Source: Podospora comata
Taxonomy: Eukaryota; Ascomycota; Sordariomycetes; Sordariales; Podosporaceae
Direction of reading: 5' to 3'
Assembly: GCA_017354895.1 (NCBI GenBank)
Contig: CP071494.1
Coordinates: 2,666,001 to 2,730,000, forward strand
DNA length: 64,000 nucleotides
This document shows positions 45,648 through 58,180 of the stretch, in pieces. The notes under the pieces were generated by a model that did not search any database, was not told where the DNA came from, and saw only the letters and a list, made by a program, of their open reading frames with translations. Both the position numbers and the translations under genes were made by a program. The stretch's first letter is position 1, and every line of letters starts with the position of its first letter.

Positions 45648-46115
45648 GGCGTTTATATGAAACAAAATGTTGAATGTACCACAAAACGAAAACCTGCGTT
45701 ATCAGGACTGCCGTGTGCTTGAAGACCATGCTCGGTTGATCAATATTAGAGCATGCCGCGTGCTGGTGCTCCGTCGATGCTATATTTCTTGTCTGGACTC
45801 GAGTCTTGGCGTTTCGTGGGGGGAGTTGTTCTGCGGTTAGACCCACAAAATGCTAGCTGCTTTCCTGTCTGGGAAAATAAGACCCGGAGCTGAGTAGCTA
45901 TGAGTGACTGTGCCGGTCCCCTGTCACCTTTAAACATAGTGCATGGGAGTGGCAATGACAACTGCCAACATGCACCAAGCCACGCCGCCGCATCGTTAAA
46001 ACCACGGGTCATTCGTTAGCGCAATCCAGGCTACCGGTGCTGGACACACCGATGGGATAACGAGTAAACATTGCGTGGGATCTAGACTCGGAATAGGAAT
46101 CCTTCTGGAAATGTC

Positions 46116-46126
46116 CGGTCCTACCG
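46116..46126. promoter_or_regulatory. candidate Zn2Cys6 operator, CGG-N5-CCG
   Basis: CGGTCCTACCG: inverted CGG triplets with a 5-base spacer, the form bound by many dimeric Zn2Cys6 factors. It lies about 300 bp from the PKS start and 470 bp from the P450 start. The nearby Zn2Cys6 protein is the obvious candidate; spacing specificity is not known for it. Confidence 0.45.
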
Positions 46127-46305
46127 AGCGGTGACGATGTCAATGACTGATGTTTTGGTTCGGACACTGGCAGAAGGCAGGTTTTGACATTGATACGAGC
46201 CCATCTTTGACAGCATTGATGGCTATTTTCGTAGTTGATGTTAAAGTACAAATGTGGAGCAGAAAGGAAAGCTAGAGCCAATGTCTGTAAGTGTCGTGGT
46301 GAATG

Positions 46306-46311
46306 TATAAG
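46306..46311 (+). promoter_or_regulatory. TATA-like element of the PKS gene
   Basis: TATAAG 111 bp upstream of the PKS start codon, in a plausible place for a core promoter. Confidence 0.4.
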
Positions 46312-46421
46312 AGCCGTGATACCAGTGCACTTTACCAAGATCTCTGTCAAACAAATACCGATTGTACTGCTGCTTCCTTTCATTTGTGACTATTGCCTGT
46401 CTTTGAACCACCACCAAGAAA

Positions 46422-49400
46422 ATGACAGCCAACACTTTGCTTCTCTTTGGGGACCAGACAGGGGAGGTCCTACCTTCAATACAATCTCTCTCCAGAAATG
46501 CTTCATCAAATCAGACCTTGGCAACGTTTCTGAGGAAGGCCACAGATAGACTCAGAAGTGCAGTACTTCAAGCCCCTGCTCACTATCGACGCTCCTTTCC
46601 AAATTTCACCTCTCTCTCCGAGCTCGCCGCCGCCGTGTCGAAACAAGATCACGCATCCCCTGCCTTATATGCCGCACTTCTGTGTATCGCGCAAATTGGC
46701 GATGTCATCGTGTAAGATATCCTGTCAAACAAGCCCAGGTCCTGAATGCTGACAGCTCAGATATCTCGAAAACAACCCAGGGCTCCTAGACGCTTCTAAG
46801 GACAGGCTTGCCATTGTCGGGTTATGTACTGGCCTTCTCCCCGCCGCGGTTGTCGCGTGCTCCAGAAACCTCACCGAAGTGATCGCACTTGCAGATGAAA
46901 CTGTTCATCTTGCTTTCCAAGTCGGTCTTGCGGCATCAAAAAGGTCCCACGAGGTAGATCCATCCACTGGCAGCTGGGCTACTCTGGTCTCCCAGGTCGA
47001 TATTTCTGCCGCTAGGGAAGCCATTGGCATCTTCAACCGCAACTCGATGCCCAGACACCAGGTATACATCAGTGCTGAGAGCCCAAACTCAGTGACGATT
47101 AGCGGCCCGCCTTCCGCTACCGAAGCTTTCTTCAGCTCCACCTCAATCTTCGGAAAATGCAAAAGAATTCCACTTCCCATTGCAGCGGCCTTTCACGCCG
47201 ATAATCTTCAGCCCATTCAGCCCACAGTGCTTCTCAAGAATATGAACCCTTCTCTACACTCGAAACCTGTACAACATCCCTTCCTTCTGTCTCCTCATTC
47301 AGGCTTGCCTTATCAAGAGTCGTCATTCGGTAATGTTTTGGTGGAGGTTGTGGATGACATCTTCCGGCATCCTATATTGTTCGACGCATGTACTCAAGGG
47401 CTTGCCAAAATTCTCTCATCCCAACCGAACCTTCTGGCCTTTGGACCAGTGAGCTGTGAAAAGGCAATTCAGCAAGCCCTGCACGGCCATGGTATCAAAT
47501 TGGAGACTCCCAGTACTGCAACGACGCTGCAAAACACTTCATCGATACCCAACGCCATAGCCATCATCGGCATGTCAGTCCGGCTCCCAGGAAGTGAGAC
47601 CCTAGAAGATTTCTGGCAAGTGCTTGAGGACGGTCGCAATCTCTGCGAAAAGATTCGTCCTGATCGTTTCGATATCGACACCCATGTTGATTCTTCTGGC
47701 AAGGCCAAGAACACTAGCTTGACACCATATGGTGTGTTCATCGATCGACCTGGATACTTCGATACGAGACTGTTCAATATGTCTCCCCGTGAGGCTGCTC
47801 AAACAGACCCTCAGCAACGACTACTCCTTCTGACCACGTACGAGGCTCTCGAGATGGCTGGGTACACTCCTAATGCAACGCCGTCTACCAATACCAAAAG
47901 AATCGGCTCCTTCATGGGCCAAACAGGTGACGACTATCGTGAGGTAAACGCGAGTCAGAACGTCGACACGTACTTCATCACTGGCAACATTCGCGCCTTC
48001 GGTCCAGGTAGACTGAACTATCATTTCGGTTGGGAAGGGCCGAGCTATTCCATTGACACAGCGTGTTCATCCAGCGCAGCTAGTATCCAATTGGCCTGCT
48101 CTGCGCTGCTGAGTAGCGAGGTGGACATGGCTGTGGGTGGTGGTGCTAACCTGCTCACTGCATCCGATTTGTTTGCTGGGCTAAGTCGGGGGAGCTTCTT
48201 GTCAAAGACTGGAGGTTGTAAAACCTTTGATCATGATGCGGACGGCTATGTTCGCGCAGACGCAGTAGGTGTCGTCGTTCTGAAGAGGTTGGACGACGCA
48301 TTGGCCGACAGAGACAACATCTTCGCGGTCCTTCGGGCAACAGCAACCAACCACTCCGCTGAAGCATCCTCCATCACTCATCCTCACGCCGAGACACAAG
48401 AGCGACTGTTCGATTCAGTCCTAAGCAAAGCCGGCATCGACCCTATCGAGATCGATTACGCAGAGCTCCACGGCACTGGTACCCAAGCAGGTGATGCAAC
48501 CGAGAGCCGATCTGTGACCAATGTTCTTTCCCGTAACCGCCCGGCCGACAAACCCCTGTTCATCGGCACTGTTAAGCCCAATCTCGGCCACGGTGAGGCC
48601 GCCAGCGGTGTCACCTCTCTCATCAAAGCCATCTTGATGTTGAGTAAGAACATGATTCCGCCCCATATTGGAATAAAAGGCCGGATCAACGAGAAGCTAC
48701 CACCGCTGGCTGACATGAACACCTGGATATCATTCGGTAAAACTCCATTCCGGCCCCGTCCTGGCGGTGATGGTAAGAGAAAGATCCTCATCAACAACTT
48801 CGACGCTGCCGGCGGAAATACCAGCATGGTCATCGAAGATCCTCCCATGTTACCAACAGAGGGTGTGGATCCCCGCAATCATCATGCCATTACCGTGTCT
48901 GGCAAGACGCCAAACTCCATCATGGGGAACAGCAAGCGTCTTCTTGAGCACTTAGACCAAAATCCTGACGCTCGCCTAGAGGACATTGCCTACACCACCA
49001 CTGCACGCCGGATGCATCATAATCTGCGCAAGGCCCATGTTGCTTCTTCGATCAAGACCCTTCGGGACAGTCTGCAGCAAGCCATCACAAGAGAGACGTG
49101 GACAAAGGTCCCGGCCGCGCCCCCTCAAGTCGTGTTCCTCTTCACTGGCCAGGGTTCTGCGTATAGCGGCATGGCATCAAACTTGTTCAAGACCAGCGCA
49201 CCGTTCCGCGAGCTTCTTCAAGGCAATGACGATATATGCGTCTCTCATGGCTTCAGATCTTTCCTGCCCCTTGTAGAGGACAAGAACTTCGACATGACGA
49301 TGGCCTCGCCGGTTCAGGTGCAGTTGGCAATTGTGTCCATAGAGCTAGCCATGGCAGAATATTGGAAATCTCTTGGGGTAATGCCGGCTGCCGTTGTTGG

Positions 49401-52400
49401 TCACAGCCTTGGGGAGTATCCTGCACTGTGCGTCGCTGGTGTCCTCTCTCTCAGCGACTGCCTGTATCTTGTTGGGAAAAGGGCAGGTTTGATGGTATCC
49501 AATTGCTCGCCTGGTACGCACTCGATGCTGGCTGTTCAAGCAGGCCAAGGTGACACGGAAGCACTCCTGAAGAGTGTCGATGACGATTCCGGTATCGAGA
49601 TTGCATGTCGAAATGGGCCTACGTCAATCGTCGTCAGTGGAGGATTGGATCAGATACGGGAGTTGCAGGAGAAGGCTCTTACCAGGGGCCTGAAGACAAC
49701 AGTGCTCGAGGTACAGTATGCTTTCCACTCTTCTCAAATGGATGCCATTCTGGAAGACTTCTCGTCGGTTGCAAATCGAGTCAATTTCGCATCACCAGCC
49801 ATACCTATTGCGTCGACAGTTCTGGGATCGATCGTCGAAGGTGCAGGAATCATCAATGCCGAATATCTACTCCGGGGCACTCGTGGCCCTGTGCAGTTCA
49901 TGGACGCGGTCGAAGCGGTTAAAAGTCTGCAAAACTCCCCAAATCAGCAAACAGTTTGGATTGAGACTGGGCCAAGCCCGGTTTGTGTCGGAATGGTGAG
50001 GTCCTTGGCCATGGAAGGAGCTGCTGATCAGCTCCTTCCCTCAATGAAGAAGGGCGAGGACGACTGGAAGATGCTGACCACATCAGTGGCCAAAGCTTTC
50101 GCTGCGGGGCTCAACATCGATTGGCGTGAATTCCATCGACCCTATGAGTTGTCTCTGCGTCTAACTGCGTTACCTCATTACGCTTTCGATCTCAAGAACT
50201 ACTGGATTCAATATGAGGGTGATTGGGCTCTGCGGAAAGGCGACGCAGATGGCCTCCCTAGGTCTCCCGCGGCACAAGACCGCCTCACAAAACTCCCGTC
50301 AACTACCCTCCATCGTATCGAGTCCGAGGTCCGTGACAAGGCTGGTATCTCCGTCATTTTCGCATCAGATGCTTCCGAGCCGAAGTTGAACACCGCTCTC
50401 CGCGGTCATCTCGTCAATGGCGCAGGGCTCTGCCCTAGTTCAATCTACGCAGATATGGCATTCACTGCTGCATCGTACATCCTGGGCGACGCAGGGCTCA
50501 ATATGTCCTTGGATGTCCGGGACATGCAAGTCGACAAACCGCTTGTTATTCAACCAGGGGATACGAAGCAAATTATTCGAGTGTTTGCGACGAAAAAGAT
50601 TGGTTCCGACCAAATCGAAGTAACATTTGCCTCTCAGGATGGAAGCAGAAACGAACACCACGCCACGTGTAGTGTTGTATGCGGACGAGGAGAATGTTGG
50701 CAACACGACTGGTCCAAGACGGCATATTTAATCAAGGCACGCATCGAAAGTCTAAAAGAGTCCTCCAACAAAGGCCAAACGCACAGAATTCTCCGGTCAA
50801 TGGTGTACAAGTTGTTTGCAGCATTGGTGGATTACGACACTCGATACCAGGGGTTGCAAGAGGTCTTCATGGACAGTAACCTGTTTGAAGCAGCGGCCAA
50901 TGTGAAATTCAACACCTCTGAAAGTGATGGCACATTCAACCATAGCCCATACTGTATCGATGGTTTCTCCCATCTTTCAGGCTTTGTGCTTAATGGCGGA
51001 GAGAGGACCCCTGCCGATGCTGTTTACATTTCCCATGGTTGGGATAGTATGAAGATTGTTGGCCAGTTGTCTGCTGGTAAAGAGTATCAGAGCTATGTCC
51101 GCATGCAAGATACAAGCACACGCGGAGTAATGGAGGGCGATGTGTATCTCTTTGAAGGCGATGTGGTGGTGGCTGTTTGTCAGGGTCTGCGATTTCAGCG
51201 CATCCAACGCTCGATTTTCGACTACCTCCTCCCACCGCCAAACAAGCCCTCCACCCCTTCGCAAACCATGCCGAGCCTCGGTGCCAAGAGGCAATCTTTG
51301 AACTCGCACATTCCGACAATCAAGGTTGAGTTGGTGGACGATGATATCGTGTCTTCGGATTTTGACCAGGTTCTTCAATTGGTAGCTTCCGAGGTCGGTG
51401 TTGACGTTGAAGACATGGCAGACGACACAGTATTTGCAGATCTGGGCGTTGATAGTTTGCTGTCCATCACTATCACCGCCAAGCTTGGCCAACTATGGGG
51501 CCAAGCCATACCGGCGGGTCTTTTCACCGAGATTCTGACTGTTGCAGAACTGCGCCGGTATCACCTTGAAAACATTGATAATTCTGACGACGACGACCGT
51601 GCCTCGAGCTATGGCGGAAGCACTTGTGGAAACGACATTTTCAGCCAGCCTCAGAGTCAGGCATACACTCCGTTTACCAACACAGGGCTTTCCATCGGCA
51701 CTCCAGTAGAAGATCGAGCTGGAGCTATCAGAAAGATCATAGCCGCTGAGTTGGGAATGAGCATCGAGGAAATCGACAATGACGTACCTTTGGCGGACCT
51801 TGGTGTTGACAGTCTACTATCTTTGTCGATCATGGCTGCTATCAAAGCACAGACAGGTCAGATATTCCCATCCAGCTTTTTGATGGAATATCCAAGTTTA
51901 GCAGCAATCGAGGCTGCTCTCGGCCCTCGCCGAACACTACCAGCCCAACAGCTGTTCAAAGCCCTGGAAAAGGTGCAAAACAACAAGAGCATTCCACAGT
52001 CTGAAGCTGTCTTGCTGCAAGGATCGTCATCTTCACGAGAACCTGCCCTGTTTCTGCTCCCTGATGGCTCTGGGAGTGCCAGCAGCTATGTTGGACTGCC
52101 AAACCTGAAACTATCTGGCCCTGTGTGGGGACTTGACAGCCCATTTCTTAACAATCCTGAGGCATTCACCATTCCGCTGGAAGAACTGGCTTCCTCATTT
52201 GCTGCAGAGATTCGAACCAAACAGGCTCACGGTCCGTACCGACTGGCCGGGTGGTCCATTGGAGGAACCTACGCATATGAGGTTGCACTACAATTGTTAA
52301 GCCATGGAGAGGTGGTTGAGTCTCTGACACTCATTGATGCACCGTGTCCGGCTTCCCTCCCGCCACTGCCTATCGAAACGATCTCATTACTCGACAAAGT

Positions 52401-52830
52401 TGGAGCGTTTGACGGTTTCAAGAACAAGAAGAAGGCGGGCAAGACATACATGAGGGAAACTGTCCATGCTCACTTTGCTGGATCGGTTAAAGCACTGGAA
52501 AGATACAAGCCTGCTGCAATGCGAAATATTTCAACTCCGCTGATTAAGTCTGTCACAGTGGTGTGGGCACGAGATGGCGTTTGGGACACGGTTGGGCCGG
52601 AAGTCAAAGCAAGGCATATTAAGGCACTGGGCAAAAAGAATGCTGCAAGAGACTGGATGTTGGACACAAAATCAGACTTTGGGCCGAACGGGTGGGAGAT
52701 GTTGCTCCCTGGTGCTGAGATTCAGTGCAAAGTAGTTGAGGGCGACCATTTCACCATCATGAGAAACTCAGGGGTGTTGAAGCTTGGCGAGGTACTTCAA
52801 GGTACCATCGTCGGGCCAGCTCGAAGTTGA
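46422..52830 (+). CDS. non-reducing polyketide synthase, SAT-KS-AT-PT-ACP-ACP-TE
   Basis: Exons 46422-46711 and 46761-52830 (49-bp intron, phase 2); 2119 residues. It makes an aromatic polyketide from an acyl starter and malonyl units without reduction. SAT: Cys119 in GLCTG, His242 in AFHAD. KS from about 363: Cys532 in DTACSSS, His667 in ELHGTG, His707 in NLGHGEA. AT: Ser979 in GHSLGE. PT (product template): His1313 in RGHLVNGAGLCPSS and Asp1497 in YCIDGFSHL, the cyclising dyad. Tandem ACPs: Ser1662 and Ser1781, both DLGVDSLLS. TE: Ser1929 in GWSIGG, His2093 in EGDHFTIM. Every catalytic residue is present. Layout and length match orsellinic-acid-type synthases such as A. nidulans OrsA (about 2100 residues), so an orsellinic-type or similar monocyclic product is the best guess; melanin-type PKSs also have two ACPs and cannot be excluded. 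Confidence 0.96.
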
Positions 52831-53044
52831 GCATCCTTCGAAGCTTTGTGGGAGGGGCGGGATGCGTCTCTTTTGTACTACGAAATTATCTTTGTTCTTT
52901 TCTAGATAGATCTCATCTCAAAATATCTTTCATTACTTATGACCAAGGCGTTGTTTCGTGCTTGATGGGCTTGTCGTCCTTCCTCGACGTTGATTGGCTA
53001 CTGAGGAGGCCTGCCAAGATTGACTGGTGCAAGTGCATTGCACC
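52831..53044. other. PKS 3' flank
   Basis: Short spacer before the transposon insertion; nothing coding. Confidence 0.5.
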
Positions 53045-53622
53045 AAAAATAGGAGGCGGGCTAGCCATATTGTCTAACTTCCCTATCCGTAGTGGCGCTA
53101 ACTGCCTTGGGAATTTACACAACGCTGCATTAAAAAACCTATTTCCAGGGCAAAACTAACCCCCCATTTCGTGCCAAGCTATGCATCAATTCTTTCAACG
53201 CAGCTGCCACAACCACGTTTAAACAACCTGTAATGCCACTATTCCCACTGCCAAAGGCTCCGAGGAAAGGCTCAATTGATAAAGGCTCAATTTTCAAAGC
53301 CTCAACTAACAAAGGCTCAATTGCCAACCTGCAATTCCATTCAAAATAGCTGGTTCGAGCCGCCTGGGCATGCGCGCCTGGCTCGAAGGCCTTGAATTGA
53401 ACCATCACTTGAACTCTCAATTGCGCACCCGGTGTAATGGCTCTTTGCGCTGGCAATAGGAAGAGCTGACTGACATTAAAAACGACTATTTTCCTATACA
53501 AAATGGCGAATTTCATGTGCATAGCTACTCTTCGGTCAATTTTGAACCTACTTGCCGAACATAGTTAGCGCCACTACGGATAGGAAAGTTAGACAAAATG
53601 GCTAGCCCCGCCTCAAAAATAG
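53045..53622. repeat. 8-bp target-site duplication AAAAATAG flanking the element
   Basis: AAAAATAG stands directly outside both ends, at 53045-53052 and 53615-53622, in the same orientation. Confidence 0.85.
53053..53614. mobile_element. 562-bp non-autonomous DNA transposon (MITE-like)
   Basis: About 50-bp terminal inverted repeats: left 53053-53103 begins GAGGCGGGCTAGCCATATTG, and the right end (53563-53614), read in reverse, begins GAGGCGGGGCTAGCCATTTT. They differ by one inserted G and two substitutions. Both are flanked by an 8-bp direct repeat, AAAAATAG, which suits the hAT superfamily (8-bp duplications); 9-bp Mutator-type is less likely. There is no transposase gene. Inside are three near copies of AAAGGCTCAATT (53280-53322) and an imperfect palindrome around 53351-53389. 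The high identity of the ends and an intact duplication indicate recent insertion, about 220 bp downstream of the PKS stop codon. Confidence 0.88.
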
Positions 53623-54347
53623 GCCTCTGGAGCGACCTGGTGGAGCCTTTGTTAGCGCTCTGGTGGGGAAGAGTGACCCGTTCACTGACATCCAGTCTTT
53701 CGCAGTTTCACCATATTCACTGTGTTGACAACCGGACCATGGCGCGCCTAGGATGTTTCGGCGGCTGCTCAAACTACCAATCTCAATCTTGGTGGCGTCT
53801 CGTCAAATCGGTTGACTCTGTCGCGGCAAACGGTTACACGCGAATACTCCAGCACAGAAACACAGAATCGATCAGTCGCATGTCACTGTGTGGATGGTGA
53901 TGATCCAAAACAAACCCTGCAATTCTTGGTCCTGCAAAAATGGAATATAAGTGACGGCTCCCAGACAATCGAACATGAGTTTCATTGTTCTATTTTGTGA
54001 TAGACTCACAAAAGCTGCCCCGTTTTCTTTTTTCTCTGTTTCTATTTTTCCTATTCAGTCAGGTGCTCCTATTTTCTCTCTCTTTTTCCTATTGTTGGAA
54101 CTGGTGAATCAAAAGGCGTTGTTCACAAGGGTTATTGTTTCACTTGTCTCCTTTGTGGTTCATCAACTGGATATAACTGTCATTTTTTCTTCGACTCGGA
54201 ACAACCACCAACATCACCAAACGGACGGCTTACAGCAACGTGTGTCTGAGACAACGATCTTTTCCTTGACGTCTTTTTTTCCTTTTCGACAATTCACGAT
54301 ACGTTATCTTTATTTCCACGAAAGTATTTTCCTTGACATCTATCAAA
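53623..54347. other. intergenic, Fig1-like gene promoter
   Basis: Between transposon and Fig1-like gene. The last 350 bp are T-rich with C/T runs, like a fungal promoter and leader. No coding sequence accepted. Confidence 0.5.
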
Positions 54348-55213
54348 ATGGTCGTCTTGAAGCTCGCAAAGATGTTCCTCCTGCGTAAGTCCCCCTTCTC
54401 TTCCACCCCTTGACATGACTTTTTGCTAACGACCTTTTAGCCAAGGGCACCGGACTCATCCGTTACATCCCCTACCTCTTCATCATCCCCGTCCTCGTCT
54501 TCCACACCCTCGCCTTGACCGGCTGCGTTAGCACCTCCCCGGGGATCCCCAACATCTATGTTGTCTCCCTCCGCTCCGCCGAGCTCGCAAACACAAACAA
54601 CACCGACCTTGACGTTCAAGTTCGGATCGGCTACTTTGGCATGTGCGGCATCAGCGAAGAGCACGGCACCCTCTGCGGCACCGTCTCGGGCCGCTCCGTC
54701 GAGGACCTCTCCTTGACTCTGTTCCCCGCCGCGTCCGCATCAAATAACACCCTCCTCAAGAACGAAATCACCGATCTCATCACCACCGCTCAGGACCTCC
54801 AGACTGAGATCTTCATCTCCATCCTCGCCGGCGCTGCAGTCCTCTTCATCGTTGGCCTTGTCGCGCTCTTTTTCTTCAAGAAAGACAGGAAGAAGAATGC
54901 CACTGAGTGGTATGAGCAAGGAAAGTGGAGCAAGATTGTCAAGCGCGGGACTTATGGTGCGCTTTTCCTCTCGGCTGCCATGACGTTTGCCTCTGCGCTT
55001 GCCACGAGCCAAAGCGCGGGTGCGCTCCAGATTACGAGCGCGGTGATGGAGAATGCTTCGGTTTTGATCAAGACTGGGACGACGATTCAGGTTTTCCAGT
55101 GGATCGCGTTTGGGTTTGGGTTTTCATTTGCGGCGGTGGTGCCGTTTTTGGCGAAGCCTAGGGAGGAGAGTGGGAGCGGGGAGTATGTTGATAAGGAGGG
55201 GAATGTGGTTTGA
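54348..55213 (+). CDS. Fig1-like four-pass membrane protein
   Basis: Exons 54348-54384 and 54441-55213 (56-bp intron, phase 1), 269 residues. Four hydrophobic segments: PYLFIIPVLVFHTLALTGC, IFISILAGAAVLFIVGLVAL, GALFLSAAMTFASALA and WIAFGFGFSFAAVVPFLA. The first loop has IYVVSL, VRIGYFGMCGI and a following C (12 residues on), the claudin-like pattern of Fig1 (PF12351), which in yeast supports low-affinity calcium uptake and cell fusion in mating. SUR7/PalI-type proteins share this topology and are the main alternative. A Gly-rich charged cytosolic end follows. A very short first exon of 37 bases holds the start. No mating genes are nearby. Confidence 0.85.
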
Positions 55214-56820
55214 GCGTGCAGCTTTGGGCGCTTAGACATGATGCGGGCTCTGGGCGGGACTTGGAGCGCGGGAGGTGTGGTGGTGGTGGTTGTGTAAGAT
55301 AGTGGTGTACACCTAATTCTTGTTCCTGGATATATTTAGGATAATTGATGCTGATCATAATGATTATTTTGTGTTCATATTTGTTCTCATGTGTAAAGTT
55401 GTCCAAGTTCGTCAACCTCCAAATGTTTCAATTTGGCTACTTCGCCCAGTCAATTCGGACATTGGAATCAGGGAGGAGGGAAAGATAAAGCAGTGTAGGG
55501 GCGGTTGGACTCCAGATGATATCTATGGTGAGTTCGTTCTCTTTATAGTTGCCCATATCTTTTATGTCATGCTAATACGGCTTCACTTCAGAAATCTACA
55601 GATATTTCCCACATGCCACTCGCCTGTCTTTTTACGGCAGCATTGATCTATCTATGATCGATGCCGATCCGGACGAGTCAGACGAGTCATACCAGCTAGA
55701 TGGGCCATACGAGACAGATGAGCCGTACAAGATCAAGGAATTTGCCCTCATGTTCAAACCTCCTCAAAATGCTTGAACAACTGGTGATGACAGATGAGCC
55801 TATGATGTCCTCTTGTACGTTTGAAGACTGGTGGGGAATGAAGAGGGGGGCGGTCGAGAGTGAGGCTATCATTGTGAATGGCTATACCCACGTCTGAGCA
55901 ATTGTGATAAACGACGGCTGAAATCAGCCTGCGCGATCTTTCAAGCCTATGGAGAGCAGCTGACTCGGGTTTCCTTCGTCAACAAAAAAAAGGGAACGGA
56001 GTACATCAGAGACCCGGATGACGCCAACAAGCCTGTGGTGGCGCGTAGGTTTCACAACCATTTGTTCACTTATCTTACATATGCTATGTCTCGCGGGAAG
56101 GATGACAGCCCGATTCGGGTGCTGCAGTAGCCATTACATAGGAGATCATGTAGACTGTACCTTGGAATTGGGGCTTAATACAATAGGCATGCCCTTATAA
56201 CCTCTTGCTGGCTTTATATGGTACTGTGTGCATCACGGTATGGTATCGCATTCTGCAGAAGAATACAACGTGGTAAAGATCATGTACGATGCTGTAGGGG
56301 CAGAAATATAGACACTGCAACATGGAATTACAGGCTCAAAGGACAGTTAATATATTTTGCTAGTAATTAATAGACCTTTAAAGCTTGTCGAACGGACTTA
56401 ACATTTTGGCGCAATATTTAGTATTTCATCCATAACGGGTCTAGGTAGAAGAGGGTGCAAGTCAAAAAGGCGATGACATAACGAGTCTGTCCCAAACCAG
56501 CTGAGGGAATTTACTTTCCCTTCATTCTTGGAAGTATGGCTTGGATTCTTGCGCCAATTCAGCAGGCATGTTTGCAGCTTCTGCTGTGGTGGAAACTAGC
56601 TCTTTGGTGCCGGGGATCCCTAGCTCAAGGCGAGACATTCAAATCATGTTGACGATTTGGTTGCCTCACTGGATCTCATGGCCCGATCCAAGCTCTACAA
56701 AATTGCCAAAATGATGGGAAAAATCTGGAAGTAGTCAAAATGATTAGGTATCATTGAAGCCAAAATATGGGTTGCTACTCCTCTTCCTTCAGCCCCCCTA
56801 CATGACCCTCAGCCCGGTGC
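55214..56820. other. intergenic with scattered short open frames
   Basis: 1.6 kb. An acidic micro-frame at 55653-55775 reads MIDADPDESDESYQLDG.. and another at 55700-55897 ends in VNGYTHV. They have no signal, intron or homologue I recognise and may be remains of a decayed gene. 56200-56500 is TA-rich. Confidence 0.4.
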
Positions 56821-57712
56821 TTAAACGGCCTCCACCTTCTTGTGCAACTCTAAAATCTGACCAAGAGTCAGCATCGTAGGCGACCGCGTAAACCCCTCCT
56901 GAAACGGCAACCTCTCCTCTTCTGTCGCTTCATGTCAGCAAGCCCAATCATTATTTTGTTGATACGATAAAAAAGAACATACCAAACAGCACCTTGACCC
57001 AATCAGTCCGCGCATTCCCCTGCGTACCCTCCCCAAAGACCATGAGATACAGACTGGTCTCCAAAATGGAGAACCTGTTCTGGTCCTCGGTCAGGCTAAA
57101 CTCCGGGTTGGAAGCCCTTGCGCTCTCCACTCTTTCCTTCCTGGCCGCTGCGGCAACTTGGAGGGGGATTTTCTCCAGTCCTCGAAAGTGTTTAAATACT
57201 GTTTCCCACGTCTCGGGGGAAAAGGAGTGGTTGTCGCCGAAAAAGACGTCTTTTCTGCTGAGGGAGGCGTCGTGTTCGATGACTGAGGGAGAGGTGAGGG
57301 GCATGTGTCAGCGTTGCTTACTCATGGGGGGACAGGGGGGGGGGAGCTCACCGCCGTGTTTGTTCAGGTCGTCCAGGTTGAAGGTTAACCAGCTGCCAGT
57401 GGTGGAAGTTTGGAGGGCTTTGAGGCCGACGATGAGGGTTGCGTCGGGGGCGAGGTTGATGCCCTCTTTGGCGGCTTGGATGAGCTTGAGGAGGGAGACG
57501 TTGGACCCATCTCGGGGAAGGTAGGCGTGGTTTGCGAGAGCGTTGACCATCGGACATGGGCTGCGTTTATCGGTGGCGGAAGGGGCTTGGAAGGCATGGT
57601 CCTGTTGGTGGTTGGTGTCCTGGTTGGGGGAAGTTATGAGGGACTCGATCGTGCTGTAGGTTGCGGTGAATATGGAGGAGAAGGATGTGATGACTTTGAA
57701 GGCGAGCGACAT
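56821..57712 (-). CDS. heme-thiolate peroxidase (chloroperoxidase / unspecific peroxygenase family)
   Basis: Exons 57712-57352, 57282-56983 and 56921-56821, phases 1 and 1; 253 residues, the short type of this family (PF01328). A hydrophobic start (MSLAFKVITSFSSIFTATYSTI) may be a signal peptide. SPCPMVNALANHAYLPRDG contains the PCP motif whose Cys ligates heme. VIEHDASLSRKD, created by the first splice, gives the Glu-His-Asp triad with the acid-base Glu. The C-terminal part reads FSILETSLYLMVFGEGTQGN and LPFQEGFTRSP. The enzymes use H2O2 to oxidise, hydroxylate or halogenate. All key residues are present. It lies 4 kb from the PKS gene but behind a transposon and another gene, so cluster membership is open. 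Confidence 0.92.
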
Positions 57713-58180
57713 TTTGGCTTTGGGTGATGATGACTGGGGAAGTGATGGTTGCTTAGGAGGCCGGGAGGGGTTGCTGTTGGTGGGGGTAGCTGGATATTTG
57801 GTACAAAAGATGCTGGATGGATGGGCTTGGAAATGTATCAGCAAAAGGATCAGAACAGGTCCGACTCTTTTAAAGGAGTACGATTTGATTTAATCCTCGC
57901 GAGCTCATGTTTTGGGATCTGAGTGAGATGCACGTGCCCTTAGTCACACACATTAAGCACCGTGTGTCTGAGGTGACATCTGACTGGGTCAAGTGCATGC
58001 CAAAATTATCCTAGTCTAGTGCTCACGCTGTGTTTCACACCGAGAATCTCATGTGAGCCAATCTTCTGGGTGGCGTTTCAAAGCCACCGAATCTTTGCCG
58101 CCAGCTGCAACCTGGAAGCTGTTCAGTCTCCTTGTCAAAACCTTATTCCAACCTCCCTTGCCAGCCAGCCATCACTCGTT
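57713..58180. other. intergenic, peroxidase promoter
   Basis: About 470 bp upstream of the peroxidase, with C/T-rich leader next to the start. Nothing coding. Confidence 0.5.

Larger units (their letters stand above)
45648..46421. promoter_or_regulatory. bidirectional promoter between P450 and PKS
   Basis: 774 bp between divergent start codons (45647 minus, 46422 plus). It contains a CGG-N5-CCG palindrome and a TATA-like element (separate entries). Co-regulation of both genes is the expected consequence. Confidence 0.7.

Noticed and set aside
55653-55897. Small acidic gene
   Set aside because: Overlapping short frames, no splice logic, no signal peptide and no homologue recognised.
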